From the NCBI GenBank assembly GCA_003158175.1, contig PMHJ01000031.1, positions 54,073-118,072 of the forward strand: 64,000 bases of DNA. Direction: 5' to 3'. The DNA is from Candidatus Cybelea septentrionalis. GTDB taxonomy: Bacteria > Vulcanimicrobiota > Vulcanimicrobiia > Vulcanimicrobiales > Vulcanimicrobiaceae. The translations under genes were made by a program, and so were the position numbers. The notes beneath the pieces were generated by a model. That model did no database searches. It was not told the DNA's origin and saw only the letters and a program-made list of their open reading frames with translations. Shown here piece after piece: positions 52,801 to 62,138 of this stretch; within the stretch, counting starts at the first letter, position 1, and every line of letters starts with the position of its first letter.

Positions 52801-55521
52801 AAAAAGCAATACGCGACCGGCGAGACGGCGACGGCTCTGATTGCGTCGCCGTACGATCGGGCCGACATCTACCTGGCCGTCGTGCGCAACGACACGATCT
52901 ACCGCACGACGATGCATAACGTCAGCGGCACGGTGCGCTTTCCGTTCATGATCACCGCCGAAATGATGCCGAATGCGGCGCTGGAGGCGGTCGTGGTGCG
53001 GCGGGGCCCATCCTTCGACCCTTCGACAGGCTCAGGGCGGCCCGAGCTCAGGATGACAACGAAGCTTGCCACGCTTTCTCTAACTGGGATGGCCGGGTTT
53101 AACGTCGATCTTGTCGACCGGTACTTGAAGCTCGCGATCGCTCCGAAAAACGCCACGGTGCAGCCCGGCGGCGCACAGAGTGTCGACTTCGCGTTGAGCG
53201 GCCGCGCGGGCGCCCCGGTGCGTGGGGAAATCGTTGCGATGGTCGTCAACGATGCGATTTTACAGCTCTCCCGCTATCGGTTGCCGGATCTCGTGCAGAC
53301 GGTCTTCGCCGCGCAGCCGATCGCGACGATCTTCGCCGATAACCGCGAGAACGTGACGCTGAAAACGCAGACGCCACCGAGTGAGAAGGGCTTCGGTTAC
53401 GGCGGCGGCTTTCTGGCCGGCGCCGGAAGCACGCGCGTGCGCGCCAACTTCCAGCCGATGCCCTACTACAGCGTCCTGCAAACCGACGCGCAAGGGCGGG
53501 CGCACGCGCAGTTTACGATGCCCGACGACCTCACGACCTGGCGGGTAATGGCGGTTGCGCTCGACGGCGATGCGGCGCACTTTGTCACGGGCGATCGCAC
53601 GTTCATCTCGACGCAGCCGCTGATCGCCAATCCGCTCTTGCCGCTGTTCGCCCGTCCCGGCGATCGTTTCCAACTCGGCCTTTCCATCGCGAACCAAACC
53701 GGCGCGAGCGGCGCGCTCGATCTCGTCTTGAAGTTGAGCGGCGCGCTTGCCTTTGCGCAGGGCGATGCGCACTCGCAGCGCGCTACCGAAACCGCGCAGA
53801 CCGGCATGCAGGCGTTTCGTTTCCCGGTCGTCGCCGGGACGCCGGCAGCGACGTTGGTGGAAGCGTCGAGCTCGCTCGGCTCGCAACGCGACGCGTTCCG
53901 CGTTCCCTTCACAACGAGCGACCGAACCGTCACCGAATCGGTCATTGAAAGCGGCGTCAGCGTGGGCCACGCGGCGATTCCCCTGAACGTGAGCGCCGGC
54001 GGCACGCTGCAGCTGACGCTGGGGAACTCGATCGTGCCGCAGTTTGTCGTGCCGTCGGAGCGCGCGATGGAAGGCGAGGCGCTGCCGCTGGCCGACGAAT
54101 CGGCGTCGCGCTTGGTCGTCGCCAGCGCGCTCGCGCGGCTGCGCGGCCCGTATCGTCTCGAGTTGGCGTTCGATCCGGCGGCGGCCGTTGCGACGAATCT
54201 GCAGGGCTTGCTTTCGTACCGGCGCGGTGACGGCGGCTTTGGAGCATTTGCCGGCGCCTCGGCCAGCGATCCGTTCACGACGGCGGGCGCCCTCGATGCG
54301 CTGCTCTTCGCGCGGGCGCAGGGCGTTCGTGTTGATACCAATGCCGTTTCGCAGGGCATCGGGTTCATGACGCAGGCACTCGCCAATCCGGGGCGCTTCA
54401 AGTGGTGCAACGCTGCGCTCTGCAAGGCTCAGCTGCGCTTCGAGGCGCTCTGGACGCTTTCGCAGGCCGGCCGTCGGCGAACCGACTTTCTCTCCGATAT
54501 CGTCGCCCAATCGAGTTCGTTGGACAGCGCGACCCAGATTCGTTTGGCGCGTTATCTTTTGAAGACGCCGGGTTGGCAAGGGCAAGGCGCGGCGATGGCC
54601 GATCGCCTCCAGCAGACGCTCTACGTCACGGGGCGCTACTCCGTCGCGAACCTGGGCACCCAATGGAGTTGGCTGGGCTCGCTCGTGGACGCGCAGTCGC
54701 AGATGCTCCAGCTTCTCATCGAGCGCCGCGCGCCGCCCGAGCAGGTCGACGGCGCCGTGCGTGCGCTAGTCGCGCAACAGTGCAAATGCGGGTGGCCGAC
54801 GACCGACGACACGGCGTCTGCGTTGACTGCACTTTCGGCCTATGCCGCCACCGAGAAGCTTACTCCGTCGACGGCGACCGCGATGGTGGGAGATCGTACC
54901 GTCGTCAGCATGAAGTTCGGGAGAACGGCGTCATCACAAACGATAACCGTCGATGCCTCGTCGGTGAACGGTAAAGCCGTCGCGATCGAAGGGAACGCGC
55001 ATTACACGCTGCTCTACACGTATCCGGTCGCGCTCGACGCGCCCGGTCAGCTCGGCGCGTTTCGCGTTATCAGGACGGTCAACGAGCCGAGCGTCGGGAG
55101 CACGGCGACGGGCGCGCCCGCTCTGGCGACGATGGATTTATCGGCGGCCGCGCCCGTGGCGGTTGTTGCCGGGCGCGTCTTCGACATCGGCATTCGAACG
55201 ATCGTCGATCATCCGGTGGACCGGATCGTGATCGAGGATCCTTTGCCGGCCGGCTTTGAAGCGGTCGACACGTCGTTCCGCACGACGCTGCAAGCGATCG
55301 TCCCGCAGAGCGATAGCTGGCAGATCGACGCTACGCAAATCTACCGCGATCGGGTCGTGGCCTACGCGCAGCATCTCGATCCGGGCGTGTACGACGTGCA
55401 CTACTTAGTGCGCTCCGTCACGCCCGGTACGTTCAGATGGCCTGGCGCGCGAGCCTATCTGCAGGATGCGCCCGAGCAGTTCGGTCGCAGCGCGAGCAGT
55501 ACGCTCGAGGTACGGCCGTGA
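49843..55521 (+). CDS. yfhM: Bacterial alpha-2-macroglobulin lipoprotein, thioester motif lost
   Basis: A 1892-residue periplasmic lipoprotein (lipobox AAIVSC, GTG start). It carries the MG-domain chain (for example SDRQMYQPGERGEITGVAYY), a bait-like loop region, the A2M domain (DDLTTWRVMAVALDGDAAHF) and the terpenoid-like TED helices ending in an MG10-type domain. The thioester CxEQ is replaced by LADE (L1416 to E1419 in PLADESASR), so it cannot trap proteases covalently. Two palindromic elements are translated inside it (52671-52697 and 53009-53060). It is divergent from pbpC, matching the known PBP1C-A2M pairing. Confidence 0.92.
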   Translation: MRALYSLLVAIAIAAIVSCTGTGTSGPRLSTVTAVPKPSLPPWIASISPTRTAQSLAQIRIIFANPVTPVEALSGEGPRSILDRVSIEPELAGHFVVLTPRMIGFVAERALPIGTRVRITLAAGLRDLAGDTLQRDLAWTFETQALSFTGLPQLVAGDDEATPAPVGLRPKLQVTGNAAVDVASLAAHATIDGTDGSSSSVTAVLEATPSPNPGDNAQELYDPSLNVWVYDLRPTQELRRGTTYQLAIAPGVEPLYGNLGTARRFLGSVRTYDALTIVPTPVPSPNGGGRFADGDPAIAFSNPLDPNSIANAVSISPAPAAVKTLTSVPDQSNAIAIDPYALDPDKTYVATVAASVKDVFGQTLGQERRVTIHTSDFAPGAWAPNGWQPSVIPAGTPVDLNFYATNLPGNSYREGYATLTPLQMLGARDPLAMLPPWQSWPSISLAGARRNVQSVVRLPLQSRLGGSYGALAYGFRTALDATGSESLVGAVQLTNLGVFSQWFPSHGLVLVQRLSDGAPVRGATVTAYRVDDQNKLAPQPCATGATDANGELNFYGVDVERCSILASSNQAPNLGVVVTQGADVATVTTWSYSGYPRFDIYGGWTSGAPLSRGTIFSDRQMYQPGERGEITGVAYYVKGDRVVPDANAFYNVTLSDPSNVTTSLGRRRTDSLGIFSIPIDFSKQQDLGYYSIAAKGTNGNEIDGSLRVAEFKPPNFNLTLTLASKSAVAGSSIGANVSANYLFGAPLQGGTAHAYVTRDVATVQPKGWDDFWFGPQWFYPEQTPSFTTDVLQRDLTLDAKGMTSLDVAVPADLPFPMTYTVDMETSDVSNLSVSDSQTFLALPGDAVIGLASETVGKAGTPMPVRVVVTDADGKAIAGRSVHLELQKMTYTSATQEEEGGENAQQSIKYDTVAGADVVSGERPITAQLTPSDAGPYRIVARPAALRHAEGDKANDASATEIQVFAFGAGEADWGLSDVNAVAIKLDKKQYATGETATALIASPYDRADIYLAVVRNDTIYRTTMHNVSGTVRFPFMITAEMMPNAALEAVVVRRGPSFDPSTGSGRPELRMTTKLATLSLTGMAGFNVDLVDRYLKLAIAPKNATVQPGGAQSVDFALSGRAGAPVRGEIVAMVVNDAILQLSRYRLPDLVQTVFAAQPIATIFADNRENVTLKTQTPPSEKGFGYGGGFLAGAGSTRVRANFQPMPYYSVLQTDAQGRAHAQFTMPDDLTTWRVMAVALDGDAAHFVTGDRTFISTQPLIANPLLPLFARPGDRFQLGLSIANQTGASGALDLVLKLSGALAFAQGDAHSQRATETAQTGMQAFRFPVVAGTPAATLVEASSSLGSQRDAFRVPFTTSDRTVTESVIESGVSVGHAAIPLNVSAGGTLQLTLGNSIVPQFVVPSERAMEGEALPLADESASRLVVASALARLRGPYRLELAFDPAAAVATNLQGLLSYRRGDGGFGAFAGASASDPFTTAGALDALLFARAQGVRVDTNAVSQGIGFMTQALANPGRFKWCNAALCKAQLRFEALWTLSQAGRRRTDFLSDIVAQSSSLDSATQIRLARYLLKTPGWQGQGAAMADRLQQTLYVTGRYSVANLGTQWSWLGSLVDAQSQMLQLLIERRAPPEQVDGAVRALVAQQCKCGWPTTDDTASALTALSAYAATEKLTPSTATAMVGDRTVVSMKFGRTASSQTITVDASSVNGKAVAIEGNAHYTLLYTYPVALDAPGQLGAFRVIRTVNEPSVGSTATGAPALATMDLSAAAPVAVVAGRVFDIGIRTIVDHPVDRIVIEDPLPAGFEAVDTSFRTTLQAIVPQSDSWQIDATQIYRDRVVAYAQHLDPGVYDVHYLVRSVTPGTFRWPGARAYLQDAPEQFGRSASSTLEVRP
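52671..52697. repeat. Palindromic element inside the alpha-2-macroglobulin gene
   Basis: CGCCCTTCGACAC then GCTGAGGGTGACAA, translated as AALRHAEGDK. It joins two structured segments and keeps the frame. Confidence 0.82.
53009..53060. repeat. Second palindromic element inside the alpha-2-macroglobulin gene
   Basis: A compound copy: ATCCTTCGACCCTTCGAC, AGGCTCAGGG, then GAGCTCAGGATGACAAC. It is translated as SFDPSTGSGRPELRMTT without a frame change. Confidence 0.82.
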
Positions 55522-55533
55522 AGGCGCGATCCG

Positions 55534-55881
55534 TTATCTCAGCCTCGGACAGTAGAAGTTAACCGTTGCTTTGCCGGTGATCGAGATGGTCTTGTTGGTG
55601 TTGTTGACCCAATAGATATAGACGGGGCTGCCGTTCGATCCGGTCTCCGTGATGTCGATTGCCAGCGGCGTTCCACCGTTGCTGTTATTCCAGAAGTTGT
55701 TGAAGAAACAGCCATTCCGATGGAATGATTTCGATGAGGCGCAGATGTCGCCGGGCTTGCAAGTGCTGTCCGGAGAGATTGGGCTGCCTTGAACATAACC
55801 TTGCGTGAAACCCATCGCCGAAGGCGGCGCCATTGCGGGGTTGAGCGTGATGACCGACAAGAGCAGTGACATAAGTAACAT
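55534..55881 (-). CDS. Small secreted hypothetical protein
   Basis: A protein of about 115 residues with a signal peptide (MLLMSLLLSVITLNPAMA). AAGGAG lies about 12 nt upstream of ATG 55881. The mature part has four Cys (DSTCKPGDICAS, NGCFFNN, FYCPRLR) and a beta-rich C-terminal half (GSPVYIYWVNNTNKTISITGKATVNFYC), as in small Ig-like or pilus-type secreted proteins. Similar NGCFxNN wording occurs in the secreted protein at 23614-24129. Function unknown. Upstream 55882-56070 shows no other gene. Confidence 0.6.
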   Translation of the reverse strand: MLLMSLLLSVITLNPAMAPPSAMGFTQGYVQGSPISPDSTCKPGDICASSKSFHRNGCFFNNFWNNSNGGTPLAIDITETGSNGSPVYIYWVNNTNKTISITGKATVNFYCPRLR

Positions 55882-56070
55882 CGGTATGTAGATCTCCTTG
55901 AGAAAAGTGTTGTGTTTGTCTACCCATAGAGTAACCGTAGTGATTGCATCCGCCCGCAAGCAGGCGGACTCTTTTATACGATTTCTAATGCCCCGTAGAG
56001 TCGAGGAAAGGGCGTCGCTCTTCGCCTCCCGTATCTGCTGTTTCTAATATATGGAAAGAAGGAATCCCAA

Positions 56071-57894
56071 ATGAGCACCTACCGGGCACCCTTGCGCGAC
56101 ATGAACTTCGCGCTTCGAGAACTGGCCGGCATCGACGCGATCGCCGCGCTGCCCGGCTGTGAAGAGACGCTCGATGTTCTCGATTCGGTGCTGGAAGAGG
56201 CGGCGGCATTTGCGTCGGGCGTGCTGGACCCGCTCAATCGGATCGGCGATACGGAGGGCTGCACGTGGAACGGCGGCGACGTGGCGACGCCTCCGGGTTT
56301 CAAGGCCGCGTACAAGCAGTTTGCCGAGGCAGGTTGGATCGGATTGCCCGTTCCGCCGGAATACGGAGGCCAAGGGCTGCCGCAGATCCTGCTCGGGCCG
56401 ACGCTCGAAATGTGGAACGCCGCCAACATCGGGTTCGCCAACGGGCCGCTGCTCAATCAGGGCGCGATCGAAGCGATCGAACTCGTCGGCTCCGAGGAAC
56501 AGAAGAAGCGCTTCATCCCAAATCTCGTCTCCGGCAAATGGACCGGTACGATGTGTCTCACGGAACCGCAGGCCGGTTCCGATCTGGCGCAGGTGCGCGC
56601 CCGCGCGCTGCCCGACGGCGACCACCATCTCATAACCGGTACCAAGATCTTCATCACGTTCGGCGAGCACGACATGGCCGAGAACATCATCCATCTCGTC
56701 CTGGCGCGTCTGCCTGACGCGCCGGAAGGCACGAAAGGCATCTCACTCTTCATCGTGCCGAAGTTCCTCGTCAATCCCGACGGCAGCTTGGGCGATCGCA
56801 ACGACGTCGTTTGCGCGAGCATCGAGCACAAGGTCGGCATCAACGGCAACCCGACGTGTACGCTCAACTACGGAGAGAAGGGCAAAGGCGCGACCGGTTA
56901 CCTCGTCGGCGAAGCGAATCGTGGCCTCGAGTACATGTTCATCATGATGAACGCGGCACGTTTCTCGGTCGGCGTGCAGGGCATCGCGCTGGCGGACCGC
57001 GCGTACCAGAGTGCGCTCGAGTACGCGCAGGAGCGCGTACAAGGGCGCGGCCTCAAGCCCGGCTCCCGCGCGCCCGAACCGATCTTCAACCACCCCGACG
57101 TGCGGCGCATGCTGATGTGGCAGAAGGCGACGATCGAGGCGATGCGCGGCCTCGCCTACGTTACCGCGGCCTCGCTCGATTATGCGGCGCGCCATCCCGA
57201 TGAAAAAGTGCGCAAGCAGCACAAAGCCTTCGTCGAGCTAATGATTCCGGTCGTCAAAGGGTGGTGCACGGAGAACGCGGTGGAGCTCTGTTCGAACGCG
57301 CTGCAGGTCTTCGGCGGCATGGGGTACATCGAGGAGACCGGCATCGCGCAGCAGTACCGCGACGTTCGCATTCTCACGATCTACGAAGGCACGACCGGCA
57401 TTCAATCGCTCGATTTGATCGGGCGCAAACTGCTGCGCGATATGGGCGCAACCGCGCGTACCGTCGGCAAGGAGATGGAGTCGGTCGCTAAAGAGTGCGC
57501 CGGTTACTCCGACAAGACGGTCAAACGGATTGGCGAGGCGCTCGGAAAAGCACTCGCAGTCTTGAACGAGACCTCACAGTGGATCGGGATGAACGCGATG
57601 GGCGATCTCAATAAAGCCTTCGCGTGCTCCGTGCCGTATCTGCGGCTCTGGGGCGCGGTCGCGGGCGGCTGGCAGATGGCGCGTGCGGCCGCAATTTCGG
57701 CGGGGAAGATCGCCGCCGGCGATTCCGAGGCCGATTTCTATCGCGCGAAGCTCGGCACGGCGGCATTCTATGCCACGCACGTGCTCTCGCAGTGCGCCTG
57801 GTATCAGCGACAGATCGTGGACGGTTCGGGCGACGTGATGGCGCTGAGCGACGAGCAGTTTCATTTGGATCGTAAGGTAACCGCAGGGGTTTGA
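56071..57894 (+). CDS. Acyl-CoA dehydrogenase (about 600-residue type, FadE/DmdC-like)
   Basis: A 607-residue flavoenzyme for the first step of beta-oxidation. The N-terminal helical, middle beta (MCLTEPQAGSDLAQVRARA) and C-terminal domains are all present. The FAD/substrate part holds ALQVFGGMGYIEETGIAQQYRD, and ILTIYEGTTGIQ carries the catalytic Glu (E439). The extra C-terminal helical domain is typical of the long 3-methylmercaptopropionyl-CoA-dehydrogenase-like group, so chain-length preference is unclear. Its TGA overlaps the next TTG. Confidence 0.93.
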   Translation: MSTYRAPLRDMNFALRELAGIDAIAALPGCEETLDVLDSVLEEAAAFASGVLDPLNRIGDTEGCTWNGGDVATPPGFKAAYKQFAEAGWIGLPVPPEYGGQGLPQILLGPTLEMWNAANIGFANGPLLNQGAIEAIELVGSEEQKKRFIPNLVSGKWTGTMCLTEPQAGSDLAQVRARALPDGDHHLITGTKIFITFGEHDMAENIIHLVLARLPDAPEGTKGISLFIVPKFLVNPDGSLGDRNDVVCASIEHKVGINGNPTCTLNYGEKGKGATGYLVGEANRGLEYMFIMMNAARFSVGVQGIALADRAYQSALEYAQERVQGRGLKPGSRAPEPIFNHPDVRRMLMWQKATIEAMRGLAYVTAASLDYAARHPDEKVRKQHKAFVELMIPVVKGWCTENAVELCSNALQVFGGMGYIEETGIAQQYRDVRILTIYEGTTGIQSLDLIGRKLLRDMGATARTVGKEMESVAKECAGYSDKTVKRIGEALGKALAVLNETSQWIGMNAMGDLNKAFACSVPYLRLWGAVAGGWQMARAAAISAGKIAAGDSEADFYRAKLGTAAFYATHVLSQCAWYQRQIVDGSGDVMALSDEQFHLDRKVTAGV

Positions 57895-60125
57895 TACCCG
57901 CCGATCCGTCCTTCGACGAAGTTTATCCCGAGAGCAGTCGAGGCACTCAGGGTGACAAGGGCGTGCGTGTAATTACGCTGGATAACCCACCAGTCAACGC
58001 ACTCTCGTTTGCCTATTGCGCCAAGCTGTACGAAACGATCGAGGCCGCACACGCCGACGACTCGGTCGAAGCCATCGTTTTCTCGGGCGCAAACGGACTC
58101 TTCAGCGGCGGCGCCGACGTCAACGATTTCAACAGCGAGCTTCCGGCGGGAGCCGTGACGATCCGCGACGTGATCCGCGCGGTCGAGCTGAGCATCAAGC
58201 CGCATATTGCGGCGATTGACGGCGTCTGCCTGGGCGGAGGGTTGGAGCTCGCGCTGGCCTGCGATTACCGCATCGCGACCCCGCGGTCGAAGCTCGGTCT
58301 GCCGGAGATCAGGCTCGGGCTGCTGCCGGGCGCGGGGGGAACGCAGCGCCTGCCGCGATTGATCGGCGCGCGTGCGGGGCTGGAGTTCATGCTGAAGGGC
58401 TCGGCCGTGCCCGCGGCGCGCGTCCTCGAGCTTGGCATTCTCGACGAGCTCGTCGAGGGCGACGTCGTCGAGCGCGCGATCTCGTTAGCGAAAGAGATTC
58501 CACCGAAACGGCGCATCTCGGCGCTCGAGGCGACGATTGCGCCTGACGTTCCGATGCAAGCCGCGCCGTTCGTCGTCGCGCAGGCGCATAAGATGGTGCC
58601 GCCGGAAGAGAACGGCGGCTTCGCCGCGCACAAACTGATCGACGCGGTGCAGGCCGCGGTCGAGCTGCCGTTTGCGTTCGGCATCGCGCGTGAGGCGAGA
58701 CTTTTCGACGAGCTCGTTCGCTCGAAAGCGTCGCTAGCGTTACGCCACCTTTTCTTTGCGGAGCGTGAGCTAGATAAGATTCCGCCCGTCATCCTTCCCT
58801 TCGACTCCGCTCAGGGCAGGCTGGCTCAGGATGACACAGAGAGTGTGCAGCCGCTAACCGTTGGCAACGCCGGCGTGGTCGGGGCGGGGACGATGGGGAG
58901 CGGCATCGCGATTACCTTTGCCCAATCCGGTACTCCGGTCGTGATCGTGGATACGAATGAAGAGGCAGTCGACAAGGCGCGCCAGACCGTGATGGGCATG
59001 TTCATGTACCAAGTGCAAAAAGGTCGCCTGACGCAAGAAGAGGCATGGCAGCGCGGCCAGTCCATCACCTTCACCGACGATTGGAGCGAGCTGGCCGACG
59101 CCGATCTCGTCGTGGAGGCGGTCTTCGAGGATCTCGACGTCAAGCGTGAGGTCTTTGCAAAGCTCGACGCGATCGTCAAGCCCGAGGGATTGCTCGCGAG
59201 CAACACCTCGACGCTCGACATCGACGCGATGGCCGCCGCGACCAAACGCCCGGACAAGGTTCTCGGGCTGCACTTCTTCGTGCCGGCGAACATCATGCCG
59301 CTGCTCGAGATCGTGCGAGGGCGCGCGACGTCCGCGCAAACCCTGGCGACCGCCTTTGCAATCGGCAAGACGTTGAAGAAGAAGGCCGTGCTCTCCGGCA
59401 ACGCGTTCGGGTTCATCGGCAACCGGATGATCTTCGATTATATGCGCGAGGCGTTTGGGCTCGCCGAGGAGGGTACCGCGCCGGCGCGGGTCGATGCGGT
59501 GATGAAAGCCTTCGGTTTTCCGATGGGACCGTTTGCGATGAGCGATCTCTCCGGCCTCGACATTGGGCTGCACGTACAAAAACTTCAAGGCAAATCCGGT
59601 CAGGGGCGCACGAACGTGCTCGAACAGCTCGTCGAGCAAAAAAGGCTCGGCCAGAAATCGATGGCCGGATTTTTCAAATACGACAAAGCGGTCGGCAAGG
59701 GGCGCGAGCCGATTGCGGACCCGGTCGTCGAACAACTCTTTGCGCAAGAGGCGCGCAAAGCCGGAATCGCGCCGCGCGTCGTGACCGATCGCGAGATTCG
59801 CGAGCGCCTGCTCTACGCGCTGATCAATCGCGGTGCCTATCTGCTCGAAGAGGCCGTCGCGCTGCGAACCGGCGATATCGACATCGTCTTCGTCTACGGC
59901 TATGGCTTCCCGCCGCATCGCGGTGGCCCGATGTGGTATGCCGACGAGGTCGGCATCGCGCGCGTCTACGAGCGTATCCGCGAGTTTGAGGCAGCATTCG
60001 GACCGCAATGGAAACCGTCGGCCTTGCTCACGCGCGTTGCCGAAAGCGGCGGCACCTTCGCCGCCTCGTCATGCTTCGACAAGCTCAGCATGACACCGGG
60101 AGGAGGAGTAGCCAGTGGTGCGTGA
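57891..60125 (+). CDS. fadB: Multifunctional enoyl-CoA hydratase / 3-hydroxyacyl-CoA dehydrogenase (FadB/FadJ type) with repeat inserts
   Basis: A 744-residue fusion. The N-terminal crotonase domain has [12 protein letters not shown] and [17 protein letters not shown]; the dehydrogenase has [19 protein letters not shown] and the catalytic [11 protein letters not shown], and two C-terminal HAD domains follow. Three palindromic elements are translated: at the extreme N-terminus ([18 protein letters not shown]), in the linker between hydratase and dehydrogenase ([15 protein letters not shown]), and at the C-terminus ([11 protein letters not shown]). All sit at domain edges. TTG 57891 overlaps the dehydrogenase stop. 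It works with the thiolase downstream. Confidence 0.93.
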   Translation: MIPADPSFDEVYPESSRGTQGDKGVRVITLDNPPVNALSFAYCAKLYETIEAAHADDSVEAIVFSGANGLFSGGADVNDFNSELPAGAVTIRDVIRAVELSIKPHIAAIDGVCLGGGLELALACDYRIATPRSKLGLPEIRLGLLPGAGGTQRLPRLIGARAGLEFMLKGSAVPAARVLELGILDELVEGDVVERAISLAKEIPPKRRISALEATIAPDVPMQAAPFVVAQAHKMVPPEENGGFAAHKLIDAVQAAVELPFAFGIAREARLFDELVRSKASLALRHLFFAERELDKIPPVILPFDSAQGRLAQDDTESVQPLTVGNAGVVGAGTMGSGIAITFAQSGTPVVIVDTNEEAVDKARQTVMGMFMYQVQKGRLTQEEAWQRGQSITFTDDWSELADADLVVEAVFEDLDVKREVFAKLDAIVKPEGLLASNTSTLDIDAMAAATKRPDKVLGLHFFVPANIMPLLEIVRGRATSAQTLATAFAIGKTLKKKAVLSGNAFGFIGNRMIFDYMREAFGLAEEGTAPARVDAVMKAFGFPMGPFAMSDLSGLDIGLHVQKLQGKSGQGRTNVLEQLVEQKRLGQKSMAGFFKYDKAVGKGREPIADPVVEQLFAQEARKAGIAPRVVTDREIRERLLYALINRGAYLLEEAVALRTGDIDIVFVYGYGFPPHRGGPMWYADEVGIARVYERIREFEAAFGPQWKPSALLTRVAESGGTFAASSCFDKLSMTPGGGVASGA
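57909..57958. repeat. Palindromic element at the 5' end of fadB
   Basis: GTCCTTCGACGAAG, then a spacer, then CACTCAGGGTGACAAG. It provides most of the first 20 codons, just before the conserved [14 protein letters not shown]. Confidence 0.75.
58788..58836. repeat. Palindromic element in the fadB interdomain linker
   Basis: GTCATCC, TTCCCTTCGAC, CTCAGGGC, then GGCTCAGGATGACAC. It has the same compound type as the element at 16823-16883 (CTCAGGGCAGGCTGGCTCAGG). It lies exactly between the crotonase and NAD-binding domains. Confidence 0.85.
60068..60094. repeat. Palindromic element at the 3' end of fadB
   Basis: Perfect arms GTCATGC and GCATGAC around TTCGACAAGCTCA. It encodes the last residues of the FadB-type protein; the thiolase ribosome site AGGAGG follows 6 bp later. 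Confidence 0.88.
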
Positions 60126-61305
60126 AGCCGTTATCGTTTCGGTCGCGCGCACGCCGATCGGGCGCGCGTTTCGCGGTGCTTTCAATCAAACGCCAGGCGC
60201 GACGATGGCGGGATATGTCGTCAAACACGCGATCGAGCGGGCTTCGGTCAAACCGGAGGAGGTCGAAGACGTCATCATGGGCTGCGGCCTGCCGGAGGGC
60301 GCCACCGGGAACAATATCGGCCGGACGTCTGCGCTGCGTGCCGGCTGTCCGGTCAGCGTTTCCGGGCAGACGGTGAGCCGCTACTGCGCGTCGGGGCTCG
60401 ACGCAATCGCAACGGCGGCAAAGCGCGTCATCGTCGACAACGCCGAGGTGGTCGTGGCCGGCGGTGTCGAGTCGATCAGCATGGTGCAGAACGATTTGAA
60501 TCTCCACTTCTTTGCCGAAGAGTGGCTGCTGCGCCACGAGCCGGATCTCTACACGCCCATGCTCTACACGGCCGATTTCGTCGCGAAAAAGTACGGCATT
60601 TCTCGCGAGCGTCAAGACGAATACGCACTGCAAAGCCAGCAACGGACCGCTGCCGCACAGGCCGCGGGGCGCTTCGATGCCGAGATCGTGCCGACGCCGT
60701 CGTGGAAGTACGTGCAAGAACGCGAGACCGGTGCCGTGCGCGAGGAGCGTGTCGACCTAGGCAAGGACGAAGGGAACCGTCCCGACACGACGCTTGCTGG
60801 GCTGGCGGCGCTCAAAGGCGCCGTTCCCGGCGTTGCCGATTCGACGATTACGGCCGGCAACTCATCGCAGCTTTCCGACGGCGCTGCCGCCGTCGTTGTG
60901 ATGTCGAGCGAGACTGCGAAGGCACGCGGACTGCAACCGCTGGGGATCTATCGTGGCTACGTGGTCGCGGGATGCGACCCCGGCGAGATGGGAATCGGTC
61001 CGGTCTATGCGATTCCCAAGCTGCTCGATCGCCAAGGACTTAAGGTTGGCGACGTCGGTTTGTGGGAGCTCAACGAAGCCTTCGCTGTGCAGACCGTCTA
61101 TTGCCGGGACACGCTCGGCCTTCCAAACGAGCGCTTCAACGTCGACGGCGGCGCGATCTCGATCGGCCACCCGTACGGCATGAGCGGGGCGCGGATGACG
61201 ATGCATGCCTTGATCGAAGGCAAACGCCGCGGCGAGAAGTATGTCGTCGTAACGATGTGCATCGGCGGCGGCATGGGCGCCGCCGCGTTATTCGAAGTGC
61301 TCTGA
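60115..61305 (+). CDS. fadA: Acetyl-CoA acyltransferase / acetyltransferase (thiolase)
   Basis: A 396-residue thiolase for the last step of beta-oxidation. Nucleophile is C91 in [20 protein letters not shown] and CIGGGMGAA hold the catalytic His and second Cys. GTG at 60115 overlaps the end of fadB by 11 bp and has AGGAGG about 8 nt upstream. Together with the two upstream genes it completes a beta-oxidation cycle; no regulator is adjacent. Confidence 0.95.
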   Translation: MVREAVIVSVARTPIGRAFRGAFNQTPGATMAGYVVKHAIERASVKPEEVEDVIMGCGLPEGATGNNIGRTSALRAGCPVSVSGQTVSRYCASGLDAIATAAKRVIVDNAEVVVAGGVESISMVQNDLNLHFFAEEWLLRHEPDLYTPMLYTADFVAKKYGISRERQDEYALQSQQRTAAAQAAGRFDAEIVPTPSWKYVQERETGAVREERVDLGKDEGNRPDTTLAGLAALKGAVPGVADSTITAGNSSQLSDGAAAVVVMSSETAKARGLQPLGIYRGYVVAGCDPGEMGIGPVYAIPKLLDRQGLKVGDVGLWELNEAFAVQTVYCRDTLGLPNERFNVDGGAISIGHPYGMSGARMTMHALIEGKRRGEKYVVVTMCIGGGMGAAALFEVL

Positions 61306-61327
61306 ACGCTCGAGAAGGAGAAGTCCA

Positions 61328-62101
61328 TTGATTGGAACCGTAATTCTAACGCTTCTAATCGTCATTTCCCTCGTTCTTATCAGCGGCGTGCGCGTGGCCT
61401 GGGAATACCAGCGTGGCGTAGTCTTCCGGCTCGGGCGCTACGTAGGAACGCGGGGTCCCGGACTCTATTACTTGATACCCTTGATCGAGCGCGGGCGTAC
61501 CGTGGACTTGCGCACCGTGACGGTGACCGTCGAGCAACAGGAGACGATCACAAAAGACAGCGTGACGATCAAGGTCAATGCCGTTCTGTGGTATCGCATC
61601 GTCGATCCGGCAAAGGCGATTATAGCGGTTGCGGATTATAGCTACGCAGCCTATCAGGTTGCGCTTACGAGCTTGCGCAACATCATCGGCCAACACATGC
61701 TCGATGAGGTGCTCCGCGAGCGAACGACGATAAACTCAAGGCTTTGCGAGATCGTCGACGAAGTGACCGAAGACTGGGGTCTCAAGGTCACGATGGTCGA
61801 GATGAAGGACGTCGAAATTCCCGAATCGATGCAGCGCGCGATGGCGCGCGAAGCCGAAGCCGTCCGCGAGCGCCGTGCGCGAATCATCAAGGCCGACGCC
61901 GAGTTCGAGGCGTCTCAGAAACTGGCCGAGGCTGCGAGGTGATGGAGTCCCGCCCGATCTCATTGGAGTTACGGCGGCTGCAGATGATCTCCGAAGTCGG
62001 GGCGGAGAATAACTCGACGACTATTCTCATGTATACCGTCGGACTTCACCAATCTCGCACGCGTGTTAGCCTCCAAGGGCGACGATGCGAGCATTCCTTA
62101 G
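61328..62101 (+). CDS. Slipin/stomatin (SPFH) protein interrupted by two compensating frameshifts
   Basis: The first frame gives 204 residues: membrane anchor (about 1-22), then SPFH domain (RGVVFRLGRYVGTRGPGLYY, ALTSLRNIIGQ) up to ASQKLAEAAR and a stop at 61942. The missing C-terminus continues in the -1 frame from about 61935 (EVMESRPISLELRRLQMISEVGAENNSTTILM, in two parts). Then it returns to the first frame from 62033 (IPSDFTNLARVLASKGDDASIP) to a TAG at 62099-62101. Total length is 258 codons, the normal slipin size. So one base is missing and one is extra. Start is TTG with AAGGAG 7 nt upstream. Slipins organise membrane microdomains; a partner NfeD gene is not present. Confidence 0.82.
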
Positions 62102-62138
62102 CCTCGTCCTCGTCTTCGCGCTGGCGACCGCGCGGTAG

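Noticed and set aside
58854..60008. Minus-strand open frame of 384 codons
   Set aside because: Antisense to the FadB-type dehydrogenase domains. No ribosome site or motif.
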